Below are positions 36,477 through 45,976 of a DNA stretch of 64,000 bases, piece after piece. Numbering within the stretch: position 1 is the first letter of the stretch; every line of letters starts with the position of its first letter. Made by a program: the position numbers and the translations under genes. The stretch is from assembly GCF_924101635.2 (NCBI RefSeq), contig NZ_CAKMAA020000013.1, positions 36,411 through 100,410 of the forward strand, given 5' to 3'. A model generated the notes under the pieces. It searched no databases and was not told where the DNA came from. It worked only from the letters and a program-made list of their open reading frames with translations. The stretch is from Candidatus Nitrotoga sp. HW29. Lineage in GTDB: Bacteria > Pseudomonadota > Gammaproteobacteria > Burkholderiales > Gallionellaceae.

Positions 36477-37780
36477 GCGCACCCGGCACAATCAATGCGG
36501 GGTACCTCGAAAATCTGCTGGCGGGACAACCGCACTTGCCTGCAAGCCCGTTGGCGTGGCTTAACGCACTACGCGCGGAGGCGGTTGAACGGGTCGGTGC
36601 GCTGACGGTGCCTACACTGCGCGACGAGGAGTGGCGCTTTACCGATATTTCGCTGCTCACCAAGATGTCATTCCATCCGGTGCGCACAACGATCAGCCTC
36701 CAAGCCGCAGACATAGCGCGCTTTTATATTGAAGAAGCGACGACCCGGCTAGTGTTTGTCGATGGTGTCTATGCGCCCCAACTATCGAGTGGCATCACGG
36801 ACAATGGTGTAGCGGTTATCAATCTGGAAGCTGGGTTTGGTGCGTACGCAGCGGCAATCGAGCCGCATCTGGGCCGTCTTTCAGAATTCCGCGACAATGT
36901 ATTTGCGGCGCTTAACACTGCATTTCTGCATGACGCGGCATTGATTGTTGTGCCACGTGACGTTTCAGTTGCAATACCCGTGCACCTGCTATTCATTGCG
37001 ACGCAAAAGGATGTCGTAAGCTACCCGCGTTGTTTGTTGCTGGCCGAGTCCGGTAGCGCAGTGACAGTGATTGAGGATTATGTTTCATTGCAAGACGATG
37101 CCTATTTCACCAATGCAGTGACCGAAATTGCGTTGATTGATAATGCGCGCGTTAACCATATTCGAGTGCAACGCGAAGGTGTGAAGGCGTTCCATATCGC
37201 AAACTGTGCGGTATCACTCGCACGGGCTAGTAATTATCAGTCGGTGAGTGTCGCGTTCGGTGCACGCATTTCGCGTTACAACCTGAATGTACAGTTAGCC
37301 GAGGAGGCCGAATGTGCGGTTGACGGGCTGGCGTTAATTTCCGGGCGTCAGTTGGCCGATACGCATACCTGTATCGACCATGCGAAGCCGCACGCCGTAA
37401 GTCATCAGATGCACAAATGTATCGTCGGTGGTAGTGCGCATGCGGTATTTAACGGCAAAATTATGGTGCGTCAAGGTGCACAACGTACTGATTCCAGGCA
37501 GTCCAGCCGCAACCTGCTATTGACCGGCAAAGCCCACGTCGATACCAAACCGCAACTTGAAATTTTTGCTGACGATGTGAAGTGCACGCATGGCGCGACC
37601 ATCGGCCAGCTCGACAGCGAGGAAGTGTTTTATTTGCAGAGTCGCGGCATGTCCGAGACAGCAGCGCGTAACATGCTCACTTATGCATTCGGAGCTGAAA
37701 TCATCGAACGCATACCGATTTCATCACTCAAATGCCAGCTTGAACAAACCGTACTCGAACAGACCACAACCCAGCCATGA
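36473..37780 (+). CDS. sufD: Fe-S cluster assembly protein SufD
   Basis: SufD (435 residues) pairs with SufB. The N-terminal helical part has [12 protein letters not shown]. The beta-helix core includes [38 protein letters not shown] and the C-terminal [20 protein letters not shown] with the conserved histidine that works with SufB at the assembly site, followed by [20 protein letters not shown]. It overlaps sufC and sufS by 4 bases. Confidence 0.96.
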   Translation: MSAPGTINAGYLENLLAGQPHLPASPLAWLNALRAEAVERVGALTVPTLRDEEWRFTDISLLTKMSFHPVRTTISLQAADIARFYIEEATTRLVFVDGVYAPQLSSGITDNGVAVINLEAGFGAYAAAIEPHLGRLSEFRDNVFAALNTAFLHDAALIVVPRDVSVAIPVHLLFIATQKDVVSYPRCLLLAESGSAVTVIEDYVSLQDDAYFTNAVTEIALIDNARVNHIRVQREGVKAFHIANCAVSLARASNYQSVSVAFGARISRYNLNVQLAEEAECAVDGLALISGRQLADTHTCIDHAKPHAVSHQMHKCIVGGSAHAVFNGKIMVRQGAQRTDSRQSSRNLLLTGKAHVDTKPQLEIFADDVKCTHGATIGQLDSEEVFYLQSRGMSETAARNMLTYAFGAEIIERIPISSLKCQLEQTVLEQTTTQP

Positions 37781-39036
37781 GCGTAATCCAGACCGCACTA
37801 AAAATTCGATCGCCGTCCGCATTCGATGTTGAACGCATTCGCGCTGATTTTCCTATCCTTAAATTAACGGTCAATGATAAACCGCTGGTATATCTCGACA
37901 ACGCTGCTTCGAGCCAGATGCCCCAACAAGTGATCGACCGCTTGGTACGCTACCAGACGACGCAGCACGCCAATATCAATCGTGCGGTGCACCAGTTGTC
38001 AGAGGTTGCAACTTCTGAATTTGAGGAATCGCGTCGCAAGTTACAGCACTTCATTAATGCGAATGAAGAGCGCGAAGTGATCTTCACCAGTGGTACCACC
38101 GATGCGATCAATTTGGTGATGCATGGTTATGGCCGCAAATTTATCGGGGCTGGTGATGAAATCATCCTGACCACGCTTGAACACCATTCAAACATTGTGC
38201 CATGGCAGATGCTGGCTGAAGAAAAGGGCGCAAAAATTCGTGTGGTACCGATTAATGATGCGGGTGAGTTGCTCATAGACGAATACGAGAAATTGTTTAA
38301 CGAGCGCACCAAGTTTGTCGGCGTGATGCACGTTTCGAACGCGCTTGGCACGATCAACCCGGTAAAAGAAATGATTGCGTTTGCGCATGCGCGCGGGGTT
38401 CCTGTGCTGGTTGATGGTGCCCAGGCAGCCCCCCACATGAAGGTTGATGTGCGGGATCTTGATTGTGACTTCTATGCATTTTCGGGCCACAAGTTGTGCG
38501 GACCGACCGGTATCGGCATTCTTTATGGTCGTGCCGCGCTGCTGGAAAGCATGCAGCCATTCAAGGGTGGTGGTGACATGATTTTGTCGGTGACATTTGA
38601 AAAAACCCTCTACAACACAATTCCGCATAAATTCGAGGCGGGCACTCCGCCCATTGCGGCGGCAATTGGACTGGGGGCTGCAGTTGATTACTTGTCTGAG
38701 ATCGGTATGGATGCAATCGCTGCACATGAACTTGTGCTGCTAGAGTATGCAACCGAGCAAATCAATGCTATGCCGGGCGTGCGGATTATTGGCACCGCCG
38801 AACACAAGGCTGCAGTATTGTCCTTTGCAGTCGACGGTGTACATCCGCATGATATCGGTACATTGCTCAATCAGGAAGGCATTGCTGTGCGTACCGGGCA
38901 TCATTGCGCACAGCCAGTTATGCAACGTTTGCAAGTCCCCGCCACTTCGCGCGCATCGTTTGCGTTCTACAACACCATGGATGAAGTTGATGCGCTAATC
39001 GCCGGCATCCGTACCGTACAGAAAATATTTACATAA
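37777..39036 (+). CDS. sufS: Group II cysteine desulfurase SufS
   Basis: SufS (419 residues) takes sulfur from cysteine as a persulfide. PLP lysine K239 is in FSGHKLCGPTG; the active-site cysteine C377 is in VRTGHHCAQPVM, on the short structured loop typical of group II; VYLDNAASSQMPQ marks the N-terminus. Group II enzymes need a sulfur acceptor (SufE or SufU), and sufU follows directly, its ATG overlapping this stop codon. A second desulfurase of group I is encoded 2.7 kb downstream. Confidence 0.97.
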   Translation: MSVIQTALKIRSPSAFDVERIRADFPILKLTVNDKPLVYLDNAASSQMPQQVIDRLVRYQTTQHANINRAVHQLSEVATSEFEESRRKLQHFINANEEREVIFTSGTTDAINLVMHGYGRKFIGAGDEIILTTLEHHSNIVPWQMLAEEKGAKIRVVPINDAGELLIDEYEKLFNERTKFVGVMHVSNALGTINPVKEMIAFAHARGVPVLVDGAQAAPHMKVDVRDLDCDFYAFSGHKLCGPTGIGILYGRAALLESMQPFKGGGDMILSVTFEKTLYNTIPHKFEAGTPPIAAAIGLGAAVDYLSEIGMDAIAAHELVLLEYATEQINAMPGVRIIGTAEHKAAVLSFAVDGVHPHDIGTLLNQEGIAVRTGHHCAQPVMQRLQVPATSRASFAFYNTMDEVDALIAGIRTVQKIFT

Positions 39037-39521
39037 TGGCTGACTATAAATCTCTCTACCAGGAGGTGATCCTCGATCACAATAAAAAGCCGCGTAACTA
39101 CGGCACGATTGAAAACCCGAGTCATCATGCGGTAGGGCACAATCCTCTGTGTGGTGATCACATTACCGTGGATGTTGTCGTTGACGAGGGCCGTATCAAC
39201 AATATTGCGTTTCAGGGTGAATCTTGCGCAATCTGCAAAGCATCTGCGTCAATGATGACCACCTCAGTCAAGGGTAAGACACGTGAGGAGGCGGAAACAC
39301 TGATTCAGGAGTTTCTCGCTATGGCGACTGGCAAGCTCTCTCATGAAAATTGCCCCCACATTGGCAGGCTTGCCGTATTCGCTGGCGTGAGCGATTTGCC
39401 TACGCGCGTCAAGTGCGCAATTCTGCCGTGGCATACGCTAAATGGTGCGTTTAACGCAGTAGCAACCACATCGACCGAGGCGGAAGAAGATCCCATGCAC
39501 GCTCCGATTGGTGATGCCTGA
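39036..39521 (+). CDS. sufU: SufU-type sulfur acceptor / IscU-like protein
   Basis: A 161-residue SufU-like protein. The conserved ligands C39 with D41 (NPLCGD), C64 (GESCAICKASASMM) and C127 (RVKCAILPWHTL) match the SufU family, including the insertion (about 85-105) that separates SufU from IscU. SufU uses bound zinc to accept persulfide sulfur from SufS. Its ATG overlaps the last base of the sufS stop. It is followed by a 168-base gap with no gene. Confidence 0.93.
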   Translation: MADYKSLYQEVILDHNKKPRNYGTIENPSHHAVGHNPLCGDHITVDVVVDEGRINNIAFQGESCAICKASASMMTTSVKGKTREEAETLIQEFLAMATGKLSHENCPHIGRLAVFAGVSDLPTRVKCAILPWHTLNGAFNAVATTSTEAEEDPMHAPIGDA

Positions 39522-39689
39522 GAATAGTCCTGATTCGGCGAAGATATGCAGACTTGGCGATATGCAAAAACTGTTGCAAGCGGCACAGTTAAAAGAGAGA
39601 GGCTTGGACAAGCGGTTATTTATAGCGACCTATTGCTGATGGAATTGTCAAAGGCGTGAAAAATGCGGCCTTAATTTTTAGGAATAGAA

Positions 39690-40250
39690 ATGCCAAAAAT
39701 TGCGGAAATAGAAGACACGCCCAACCCGAATGCAGTGAAGTTTATGCTCAAGGAGCCATTAACATGGGGAATATCACATTCGTACGATAATGCCGAGGAG
39801 GCCAAATCCGATACCCTCGCTTCTGCATTGTTCGATATTGAGCATGTGACCAATGTGTTTTATGTGGATAGCTGCCTAACGGTCACGCAGGACGGTGAAG
39901 CGCACTGGCCGCAGTTGGCACGCTTAATTGCCGTGCCACTCCGGGAGGCACCCGCAGCAGATGAATCTTCTGAAGCGCTGGTTGCGGCGGCGGCCGTTGT
40001 AATCGCCGGCCTTAGTCCGGAAGATCAGGCGCGCTTTGATAAGATTAACGCGATGCTTGACGAAAAGATCCGCCCCTACCTGCGAAGCGACGGCGGAGAC
40101 CTGCATGTCATTGGCTTCTCCGGTAATTTTCTCAGCGTGCATCTTCAAGGTGCGTGTGGCTCATGCCCGAGCTCGACATCGGCCACGCTCATCAGTATCA
40201 CGAACCTACTTCGAACGATTGAACCGGACATAGAAGTCTTGTCCGTGTAG
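39690..40250 (+). CDS. Nfu-type Fe-S carrier (NfuN + NifU C-terminal domain)
   Basis: A 186-residue protein with an Nfu N-terminal domain (EDTPNPNAVKFMLKEPL) and a NifU C-terminal domain (about 110-184) with the cluster-binding pair C156/C159 in GACGSCPSS, preceded by IRPYLRSDGGDLHVIG. An Ala-rich linker at about 88-107 joins them. Proteins of this architecture carry [4Fe-4S] clusters to targets. It is 168 bases after sufU. AGGAATAG precedes the ATG. Confidence 0.93.
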   Translation: MPKIAEIEDTPNPNAVKFMLKEPLTWGISHSYDNAEEAKSDTLASALFDIEHVTNVFYVDSCLTVTQDGEAHWPQLARLIAVPLREAPAADESSEALVAAAAVVIAGLSPEDQARFDKINAMLDEKIRPYLRSDGGDLHVIGFSGNFLSVHLQGACGSCPSSTSATLISITNLLRTIEPDIEVLSV

Positions 40251-40374
40251 TTGTAATTTACAGTTCTTTTTCCGGCTTGTTCTTTAATTGTTGGTTGGTA
40301 TAGAGCCGATAAGCCGGCAGAGTAATTTGTAAGAACAATTAAATAGAATCGGATAACTATTATTTTATCCGCGA

Positions 40375-40716
40375 ATGAATGGTTGCCACTATATGCAAAC
40401 TTTAACTGCACCGGATTTGGCCGTATGGCTCTCGGATACAACGCGAGAAAAACCAGTATTGCTCGATGTGCGTGAGCCGTGGGAATTTCAAACCTGTCAT
40501 ATTGACGGGGCGCTAACGATGCCGATGAATACCATTCCCGACAAACTGTCGGCGCTAAATTCGGCGCAACCCATCGTCTGTATTTGCCATCACGGTATGC
40601 GTAGCATGCAGATTGCGGTTTTTTTGGAACAGAATGGTTTTACTCAAGTGAGCAACTTGATAGGGGGCGTTCATGCCTGGGCTCAGCAAGTCGATAGCAC
40701 AATGCCAACCTATTAA
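40375..40716 (+). CDS. Single-domain rhodanese-like sulfurtransferase
   Basis: A 113-residue rhodanese domain with VLLDVREPWEFQTCHIDGA and the active-site loop CHHGMRS (C71), ending LIGGVHAWAQQVDSTMPTY. It can carry a persulfide and may pass sulfur in the Fe-S locus or detoxify sulfide or cyanide. The start could instead be the Met at residue 7 (ATG 40393), which is nearer the usual family N-terminus; neither has a good ribosome-binding site. Confidence 0.9.
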   Translation: MNGCHYMQTLTAPDLAVWLSDTTREKPVLLDVREPWEFQTCHIDGALTMPMNTIPDKLSALNSAQPIVCICHHGMRSMQIAVFLEQNGFTQVSNLIGGVHAWAQQVDSTMPTY

Positions 40717-40811
40717 TTAAGTGTTGGTACTGTTTTGCATTCAAGGCTTGCTATGTTGGTTTATATCAGGTGCCAGGTTGGTTGATAGGGATAATTAAAA
40801 ATGGAATTGGA

Positions 40812-41132
40812 ATGAGTGACTGGGTGACGGTTGCGCGAGTCGGTGAACTTGCGTCAGGAGAGCGGCGAATAGTGGATGTGGATGGCGCGCAGGCCGTGGT
40901 GTTCAATCTCGAAGGCCAATATTATGCTATTGAAGACGTCTGCACTCATGATTCTGGCCAGCTGACTGGCGGCACGGTTGAAGGCGACCAGATCATTTGC
41001 CCTCGCCACGGCGCACGTTTCTGCATTCGCACGGGTGAGGCATTGACTGCACCCGCTTACGAACCGACCGCTACTTTTCCCGTTCGTATTGAAAATGATG
41101 AAGTTCAAGTCCGCGACAATCGCTGGGATTGA
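40812..41132 (+). CDS. Rieske-type [2Fe-2S] ferredoxin
   Basis: A 106-residue soluble Rieske protein with ligands C44/H46 (DVCTHDSGQL) and C63/H66 (CPRHGARF). This is the short form often found in suf operons, where it may supply electrons for cluster building or act with the neighbouring enzymes. I place the start at ATG 40812 (MSDWVTVARV), since the longer open frame upstream has no family resemblance. folE follows after 41 bases. Confidence 0.92.
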   Translation: MSDWVTVARVGELASGERRIVDVDGAQAVVFNLEGQYYAIEDVCTHDSGQLTGGTVEGDQIICPRHGARFCIRTGEALTAPAYEPTATFPVRIENDEVQVRDNRWD

Positions 41133-41173
41133 TTCAAGTCTTATAGAGGTCAACATTGACAGGAAATGCACAG

Positions 41174-41740
41174 ATGTCAGAACAACAGTTTACCGAGCAG
41201 GACTGGCGTCGGCTTTTGGTGAGTTTGGGAGAGGATCCCGATAGAGCCGGCCTGGTTGAAACACCGTCCCGTCTTGTTACTGCCTGGAAGCACTGGACTT
41301 CCGGATATACCCAGGATCCGGCCGAACTTCTAAAGGTGTTTGAAGATGGCGCGGAGGAATACAACGAACTGATCGTGATACGAGGTATTCCTGTTTATAG
41401 TCATTGCGAACATCATCTGGCGCCTTTTTTTGGCAAAGCCACGATCGGCTATGTTCCAGATGGAAAAATAGTGGGTTTATCCAAGTTGACGCGCTTGGTC
41501 AATTGTTTTTCCAGGCGATTACAAGTACAAGAACGCCTCACCATTCAAATTGCCAACGCCTTGATGACCCATCTGGAACCGAAAGCGGCGGGCGTCGTTA
41601 TTCGCTGTCGGCACATGTGCATGGAAAGCCGCGGCATTAGTACCGAGGGAGAAGAAACTGTCACGTCGGCCATGCTCGGTGAGCTTCAACCCAATCTGGC
41701 ATTGCGTACGGAGTTTCTTGCTTTGGCGCGCGAGGCATAA
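41174..41740 (+). CDS. folE: GTP cyclohydrolase I
   Basis: FolE converts GTP to dihydroneopterin triphosphate, the first step of folate and pterin synthesis. The 188-residue protein has the zinc ligands C78 and H81 (SHCEHHLAPF) and C149 (RHMCMESRG), plus VGLSKLTRLVNCFSRRLQVQERL. The start at ATG 41174 (AGGAAA upstream) is preferred to an earlier TTG. Its position inside an Fe-S operon between a Rieske protein and iscS is unusual and may reflect co-regulation by iron or oxygen. Confidence 0.95.
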   Translation: MSEQQFTEQDWRRLLVSLGEDPDRAGLVETPSRLVTAWKHWTSGYTQDPAELLKVFEDGAEEYNELIVIRGIPVYSHCEHHLAPFFGKATIGYVPDGKIVGLSKLTRLVNCFSRRLQVQERLTIQIANALMTHLEPKAAGVVIRCRHMCMESRGISTEGEETVTSAMLGELQPNLALRTEFLALAREA

Positions 41741-41758
41741 TGTGAGTCCAAAATTACA

Positions 41759-42913
41759 ATGAGTCTGCATCTCCCAATTTATCTGGACTATTCAGCCACT
41801 ACGCCTATTGATCCGCGTGTTGCTGGAGCGATGATTCCCTATTTAACCGAAAAGTTCGGTAACCCGGCAAGCCCCCATATTTATGGCCAGGTGGCGGAAG
41901 AAGCGGTGGAACGGGCGCGTGAACAGGTGGCGGCATTGGTAAATGCCGATCCTAAGGAAATCATTTGGACTTCGGGTGCGACCGAGTCCAACAATCTGGC
42001 ACTGAAGGGCGCGGCACATTTCTACCAGAATAAGGGTAAGCACATTGTCACGATGAAAATCGAGCATAAGGCGGTACTCGATCCTGTGCGTGAATTAGAG
42101 CGGCAAGGGTTTTCTGCAACGTATCTGGATTCTGAACCAGATGGCTTACTCGATTTGGATAAATTCAAGGCATCATTGCGTCCTGATACCATCATTGTTT
42201 CGGTAATGTATGTCAATAATGAAATCGGTGTAATTCAAGACATCGCAGCGATTGGAGAAATATGCCGTGAGCGTGGCATTCTGTTCCATGTTGATGCGGC
42301 GCAGGCCACTGGAAAAATAGTGATCGATTTGTTGCGCTTGAAAGTTGACCTGATGTCATTCTCCGCACATAAAACGTATGGTCCGAAAGGCATCGGTGCG
42401 CTGTACGTGCGGCGCAAGCCACGAGTTCGTCTGGAAGCACAGATGCATGGTGGCGGGCATGAACGTGGTATGCGTTCAGGCACCTTGGCGACACACCAGA
42501 TCGTTGGCATGGGCGAAGCGTTTCGCATAGCGCAAGCGGAAATGACAACAGAAAACGAGCGCATCCGCACGCTGCGTGATAGCCTGTGGCGAGGCCTGTC
42601 CAGCATAGGGGACGTGTACCTGAACGGCGATTTTGAACAGCGCGTATCGCATAATCTGAATGTCAGTTTCAATAATGTGGATGGTGACTCGCTGACTAAG
42701 GCGATTGCCGATATTGCAGTATCCAGCGGGTCTGCCTGTACTTCGGCGAGCCTGGAGCCGTCTTATGTATTACGTGGTTTGGGACGTAGCGATGCATTGG
42801 CGCGCAGCTCGATTCGGTTCACCGTGGGGCGCTTCACCACGGAGGAGGAAGTGAATTTCACGATAGAGTTGTTGAAGAATACAATCAGTAAGTTGCGTGA
42901 TGAAAATTTATAG
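41759..42913 (+). CDS. iscS: Group I cysteine desulfurase (IscS)
   Basis: A 384-residue PLP enzyme with [15 protein letters not shown] at the N-terminus, PLP lysine K205 in [10 protein letters not shown], and the active-site cysteine C327 in [14 protein letters not shown] on the long flexible loop of group I. It lacks part of the C-terminal tail of the roughly 404-residue E. coli IscS that contacts IscU, and no iscU, hscA, hscB or fdx lies here. It may therefore serve tRNA thiolation or other sulfur users as well as cluster building. Its end overlaps the dsbB start. Confidence 0.95.
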   Translation: MSLHLPIYLDYSATTPIDPRVAGAMIPYLTEKFGNPASPHIYGQVAEEAVERAREQVAALVNADPKEIIWTSGATESNNLALKGAAHFYQNKGKHIVTMKIEHKAVLDPVRELERQGFSATYLDSEPDGLLDLDKFKASLRPDTIIVSVMYVNNEIGVIQDIAAIGEICRERGILFHVDAAQATGKIVIDLLRLKVDLMSFSAHKTYGPKGIGALYVRRKPRVRLEAQMHGGGHERGMRSGTLATHQIVGMGEAFRIAQAEMTTENERIRTLRDSLWRGLSSIGDVYLNGDFEQRVSHNLNVSFNNVDGDSLTKAIADIAVSSGSACTSASLEPSYVLRGLGRSDALARSSIRFTVGRFTTEEEVNFTIELLKNTISKLRDENL

Positions 42914-43412
42914 TCTGTGGCGCACCCTTTCAAACCGCTGGCTATATTTGGCCGGGACGGTGGTCATCGCCGGTGCGTTTGGTACAGCACTCTACCTGCA
43001 ATACGTTCTGCATCAAGAGCCCTGCCCTTTATGCATGGTCCAACGCTTCATCTTTATTGCGATGTTAGTTGTATTTGCGATTGCTACGCTGCATAACCCC
43101 AAACGCAGCGGCACGAAAGTGTATGGCGCATTGATAGCATTATTGGCGTTGAGCGGCGTGAGTACTGCCAGTCGTCATATATGGCTTCAGCATTTACCCA
43201 AAGACCAAGTGCCTGCCTGTGGCCCGGGCTTGGAGTACATGTTGGGGAATTTTCCTATGGCAGAAGTGTGGCAGGAGCTTATGCACGGCTCCGGTGAATG
43301 TGCCGCCAAAGGCTGGACGTTCCTTGGCTTTGGTATTCCGGAATGGTCTCTGTTTTTGTATGTGGTCTTGGGGGTATGGGCGGTGGTGATCACACTTAGA
43401 AAGCCTATCTAA
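42900..43412 (+). CDS. dsbB: Disulfide bond formation protein DsbB
   Basis: DsbB reoxidises periplasmic DsbA and passes electrons to quinone. The 170-residue protein has four membrane helices, the first periplasmic pair C42/C45 ([10 protein letters not shown]) and the second pair C107 ([12 protein letters not shown]) and C134 (SGECAAKGW). ATG 42900 overlaps the 3' end of iscS by 14 bases, so it belongs to the same transcript. The link between Fe-S and disulfide genes here may be only positional. Confidence 0.95.
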   Translation: MKIYSLWRTLSNRWLYLAGTVVIAGAFGTALYLQYVLHQEPCPLCMVQRFIFIAMLVVFAIATLHNPKRSGTKVYGALIALLALSGVSTASRHIWLQHLPKDQVPACGPGLEYMLGNFPMAEVWQELMHGSGECAAKGWTFLGFGIPEWSLFLYVVLGVWAVVITLRKPI

Positions 43413-43542
43413 CGTCTTTTGCCAATAATGTTGGCATACCTGCATCGGGCCGTTAACTATTCTTGCCCCCATTTTTTACTAAGTATCTGCTAGTGTTTTT
43501 TAATTTTTAACTTTTTTATCAGACAAACCAAAGGAACCAAAA

Positions 43543-44025
43543 ATGTCAAAACAATGGACAACCCCCCCCGCAATGCTGATTGACCCTAATAAAAAATACA
43601 CAGCTACCGTGGCAACCGAGCGCGGGAACATCGTGATCGAACTTTACCCGCAACATGCCCCCAAGACTGTAAATAACTTTGTTTTTTTGGCGCGAGAAGG
43701 TTTCTACGATGGCCTCATCTTCCACCGCGTGATCAGGGATTTTATGATTCAGGGCGGCGACCCCACGGGTAGTGGACGAGGTGGGCCAGGCTACAAGTTT
43801 GAAGATGAAACCAGTGGCAATCCGCTCAAACATGGCACCGGATATCTCTCTATGGCCAATTCCGGCCCTAATAGCAATGGCAGTCAATTTTTTATTACCC
43901 ACGGCCCACAGCCCCATTTGGATGGCAAGCACACGGTCTTTGGTAAAGTTATTGAAGGCATGGATGCGGTTAACGCCATTAATCAAGGTGATGTGATGAG
44001 CAAGGTGGAGATCAGTGAAGCGTAA
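43543..44025 (+). CDS. ppiB: Cyclophilin-type peptidyl-prolyl isomerase
   Basis: A 160-residue cytoplasmic cyclophilin (no signal peptide). Conserved active-site stretches are [39 protein letters not shown] and [14 protein letters not shown]. It catalyses cis-trans isomerisation of X-Pro bonds. CCAAAGGAACC precedes the ATG. It is separated from dsbB by 130 bases and is probably its own transcript. Confidence 0.95.
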   Translation: MSKQWTTPPAMLIDPNKKYTATVATERGNIVIELYPQHAPKTVNNFVFLAREGFYDGLIFHRVIRDFMIQGGDPTGSGRGGPGYKFEDETSGNPLKHGTGYLSMANSGPNSNGSQFFITHGPQPHLDGKHTVFGKVIEGMDAVNAINQGDVMSKVEISEA

Positions 44026-44124
44026 AGTGCGAAAGGAGTGATTGGGAACGACACTTGACGGGGTGTGAGAGAAAGTATGTTGATTTGTGCGATTAAATTT
44101 TCACTCTTTTAATGAGTACTTTTT

Positions 44125-44151
44125 GGGGCTGTGGCGCGTAGCCAGAGCCCC
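44125..44151. terminator. Hairpin between convergent ppiB and sulfotransferase-like gene
   Basis: GGGGCTGTGGC and GCCAGAGCCCC pair over 11 positions with one mismatch and a 5-base loop, between converging genes. The T run lies on the 5' side for the plus strand and there is none after the stem on either strand, so function as a terminator is uncertain. Confidence 0.4.
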
Positions 44152-44165
44152 ATGGCTTCATTCGA

Positions 44166-45359
44166 TCACACCAAAATTCCCATCAGAATTGCCACGCTCA
44201 GGAAAAATAAAGCGCCCGCCGCTATCCATTTGATACTGCCGCCACAAAACAATTGCCTGCGTACCTGACGGATGATGGCAGCGGTGTCTTGCGCTGACAA
44301 GCCGGAGTAGGGCTGCCAGCTTGCGTCATCGTGCGGCGGCGGTTCTGAAAAGAGTGGCGTCTTAGTCTTGGGCAAATAATGTTGAGCGATTCTGGCGTTG
44401 CCTTCGGTATGATCGAGCAATAACTGGCGACGCTGGGCTGGCGATAGCCAGGCTGCGATGGTGCTGCCATGCTTTGTCGTTACGCCCCAGTTGAGCGCGG
44501 TCGTCGTATCGAGTATCTGCGCACGGCGTAGCAGTGGCCAGCCTGACCCGCGGCGCCGATGCAGATGCCGTATCAGCTCCACTTGATCGCGTCCGGGCGT
44601 GGTGTTGACCGCTTCCCGTTCCGGCGCTGGCGCCATCCAATCAGATGGAATCGCTTGTTGTAGCGCGCACTCAAAAAAATCAGCCACGATGCCAGTTGGC
44701 ATGGCGGCGCGTTCATAAGGGCGCACCACCATCGCATCTGCGCCGAATTCAGTCGACCAGCAAGCCAGCAGACGGTACGTATCCAGTCTGGGAGCAAAAG
44801 TACGCGCGAAGGTTTTAAACTCGATGGTCGGATCGCGGCTGCCTTTGACGTACTGCACGTAATGCGCGCCCAGCAAGTGATCCTGACGACGAACATACGT
44901 GACCACGACAGGTTGATATTGAAATGCCCGAGCCAGCTCGGACAGAATTTTCACCCCGGCCGCCAAACAATCCATATTCAGATCAATCTGGTGCGCGGTT
45001 TGCATGTCGAACAAATCTTCGGCTGACACGATGATGGTATCGGCACCGATGCGGCGGCGCTCATTCTCAATCGCATCAAACATGGCGCGCGAGCAATCGT
45101 AAGGGCGACAAATAGCACGTTGCTCGCGCCAATAATGCCGCGCCGCGTTGGCCTGTCCGCAAGCTTGCAAAGCTTCATGACGCAGCAAGGCAAACAGGCG
45201 ATAGTGACTGATCTGGTAGGCACGCACTTTTTGATGCACGGTTTGATCGACAGGATACAAAATGCCGCGTTGCGCCAGAGCAGCGCTGTGTAAATACAAA
45301 AATGATTGCAGCGCTTTTGATCCGGTTTTGTGCTGGCCGATGTGAAAAATGATTTTCAC
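44166..45359 (-). CDS. Sulfotransferase-like protein with C-terminal membrane anchor
   Basis: The P-loop-like start VKIIFHIGQHKTGSKALQSF resembles the PAPS-binding 5'-PSB loop of bacterial sulfotransferases (HIGxxKTGTT). Later parts include DTIIVSAEDLFD, VVVTYVRRQDHLLGAHY (3'-PB-like region) and MVVRPYERAAMP. The last 20 residues form a hydrophobic helix (WIAAGALFFLSVAILMGILV), suggesting anchorage. I chose GTG 45359, 11 bases after the stop of the upstream methyltransferase. An ATG at 45422 adds 21 unlike residues and overlaps that gene by 52 bases. It probably modifies a surface glycan made by its neighbours. Confidence 0.7.
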   Translation of the reverse strand: MKIIFHIGQHKTGSKALQSFLYLHSAALAQRGILYPVDQTVHQKVRAYQISHYRLFALLRHEALQACGQANAARHYWREQRAICRPYDCSRAMFDAIENERRRIGADTIIVSAEDLFDMQTAHQIDLNMDCLAAGVKILSELARAFQYQPVVVTYVRRQDHLLGAHYVQYVKGSRDPTIEFKTFARTFAPRLDTYRLLACWSTEFGADAMVVRPYERAAMPTGIVADFFECALQQAIPSDWMAPAPEREAVNTTPGRDQVELIRHLHRRRGSGWPLLRRAQILDTTTALNWGVTTKHGSTIAAWLSPAQRRQLLLDHTEGNARIAQHYLPKTKTPLFSEPPPHDDASWQPYSGLSAQDTAAIIRQVRRQLFCGGSIKWIAAGALFFLSVAILMGILV

Positions 45360-45370
45360 TTTTGCTGCAG

Positions 45371-45976
45371 TCACAATTTGCGCCCCGATCCGATTACGCG
45401 TGGCGGTTGCATCACCGTGCATACGTTGATATTAACCAAGCCAGCGAGAAAAATTTCGCGCACCGCTTGTTCCGAAAAACGGTAATAATCGCCCGGAAAA
45501 AGATGTTCACCCAAGGTAACCGTGCCCGCACGTAATACATCACTGTTGACGAGGCGCGCAAAAGCCTTCAGCAGCCATCCCGCTACCGGCGTATTACGCA
45601 CAAAAGATTGCGCGCCCATGCCCCCATAGCCCGGTACGCCAATCAAAATCAGGCCGCCCGGTGCCGTGACCCGATGGATTTCGGCCAGCGTTTTCCAGAA
45701 ATAAGGATCGTGCTCCAATGTGGCGTTGCAGAGCACGGCCTCGAATTGTCCGTCGATAAAATTGGGCATGTGATTGGCGTTGCCTTGAATGATCTGGCAA
45801 TGTGCATCGACCGTTGCTTGAGCAAGATTGATGCCGATGCGGCGTGAAGCCAAGCGCAGGCAAGGCATGCGCAGCAAGCTGTCCGGTCCGGCAACTGCCC
45901 CCACTTCCAGTACCTCGCCTGTGATGGCAGCGACTGTACAAATTGTCTCAAACACGTGGTACACATCAGGGGACAT
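45371..45976 (-). CDS. SAM-dependent methyltransferase (class I)
   Basis: A 201-residue class I methyltransferase. Motif I is EVLEVGAVAGPDSLL (less glycine-rich than usual), followed by IIQGNANHMPNFIDGQFEAV, LCNATLEHDPYFWKTLAEIH and VTAPGGLILIGVPGYGG. The pattern fits small-molecule or glycan methyltransferases (type 11). Its start overlaps the end of the upstream glycosyltransferase by 11 bases, so it belongs to the same operon and probably methylates a sugar or lipid-linked intermediate. Confidence 0.83.
   Translation of the reverse strand: MSPDVYHVFETICTVAAITGEVLEVGAVAGPDSLLRMPCLRLASRRIGINLAQATVDAHCQIIQGNANHMPNFIDGQFEAVLCNATLEHDPYFWKTLAEIHRVTAPGGLILIGVPGYGGMGAQSFVRNTPVAGWLLKAFARLVNSDVLRAGTVTLGEHLFPGDYYRFSEQAVREIFLAGLVNINVCTVMQPPRVIGSGRKL

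Noticed and set aside
39546..39659. A 37-codon frame between sufU and the nfu-like gene (possible small suf-linked protein)
   Set aside because: No ribosome-binding site and no resemblance to SufT/DUF59 or other suf-associated proteins; treated as spacer.
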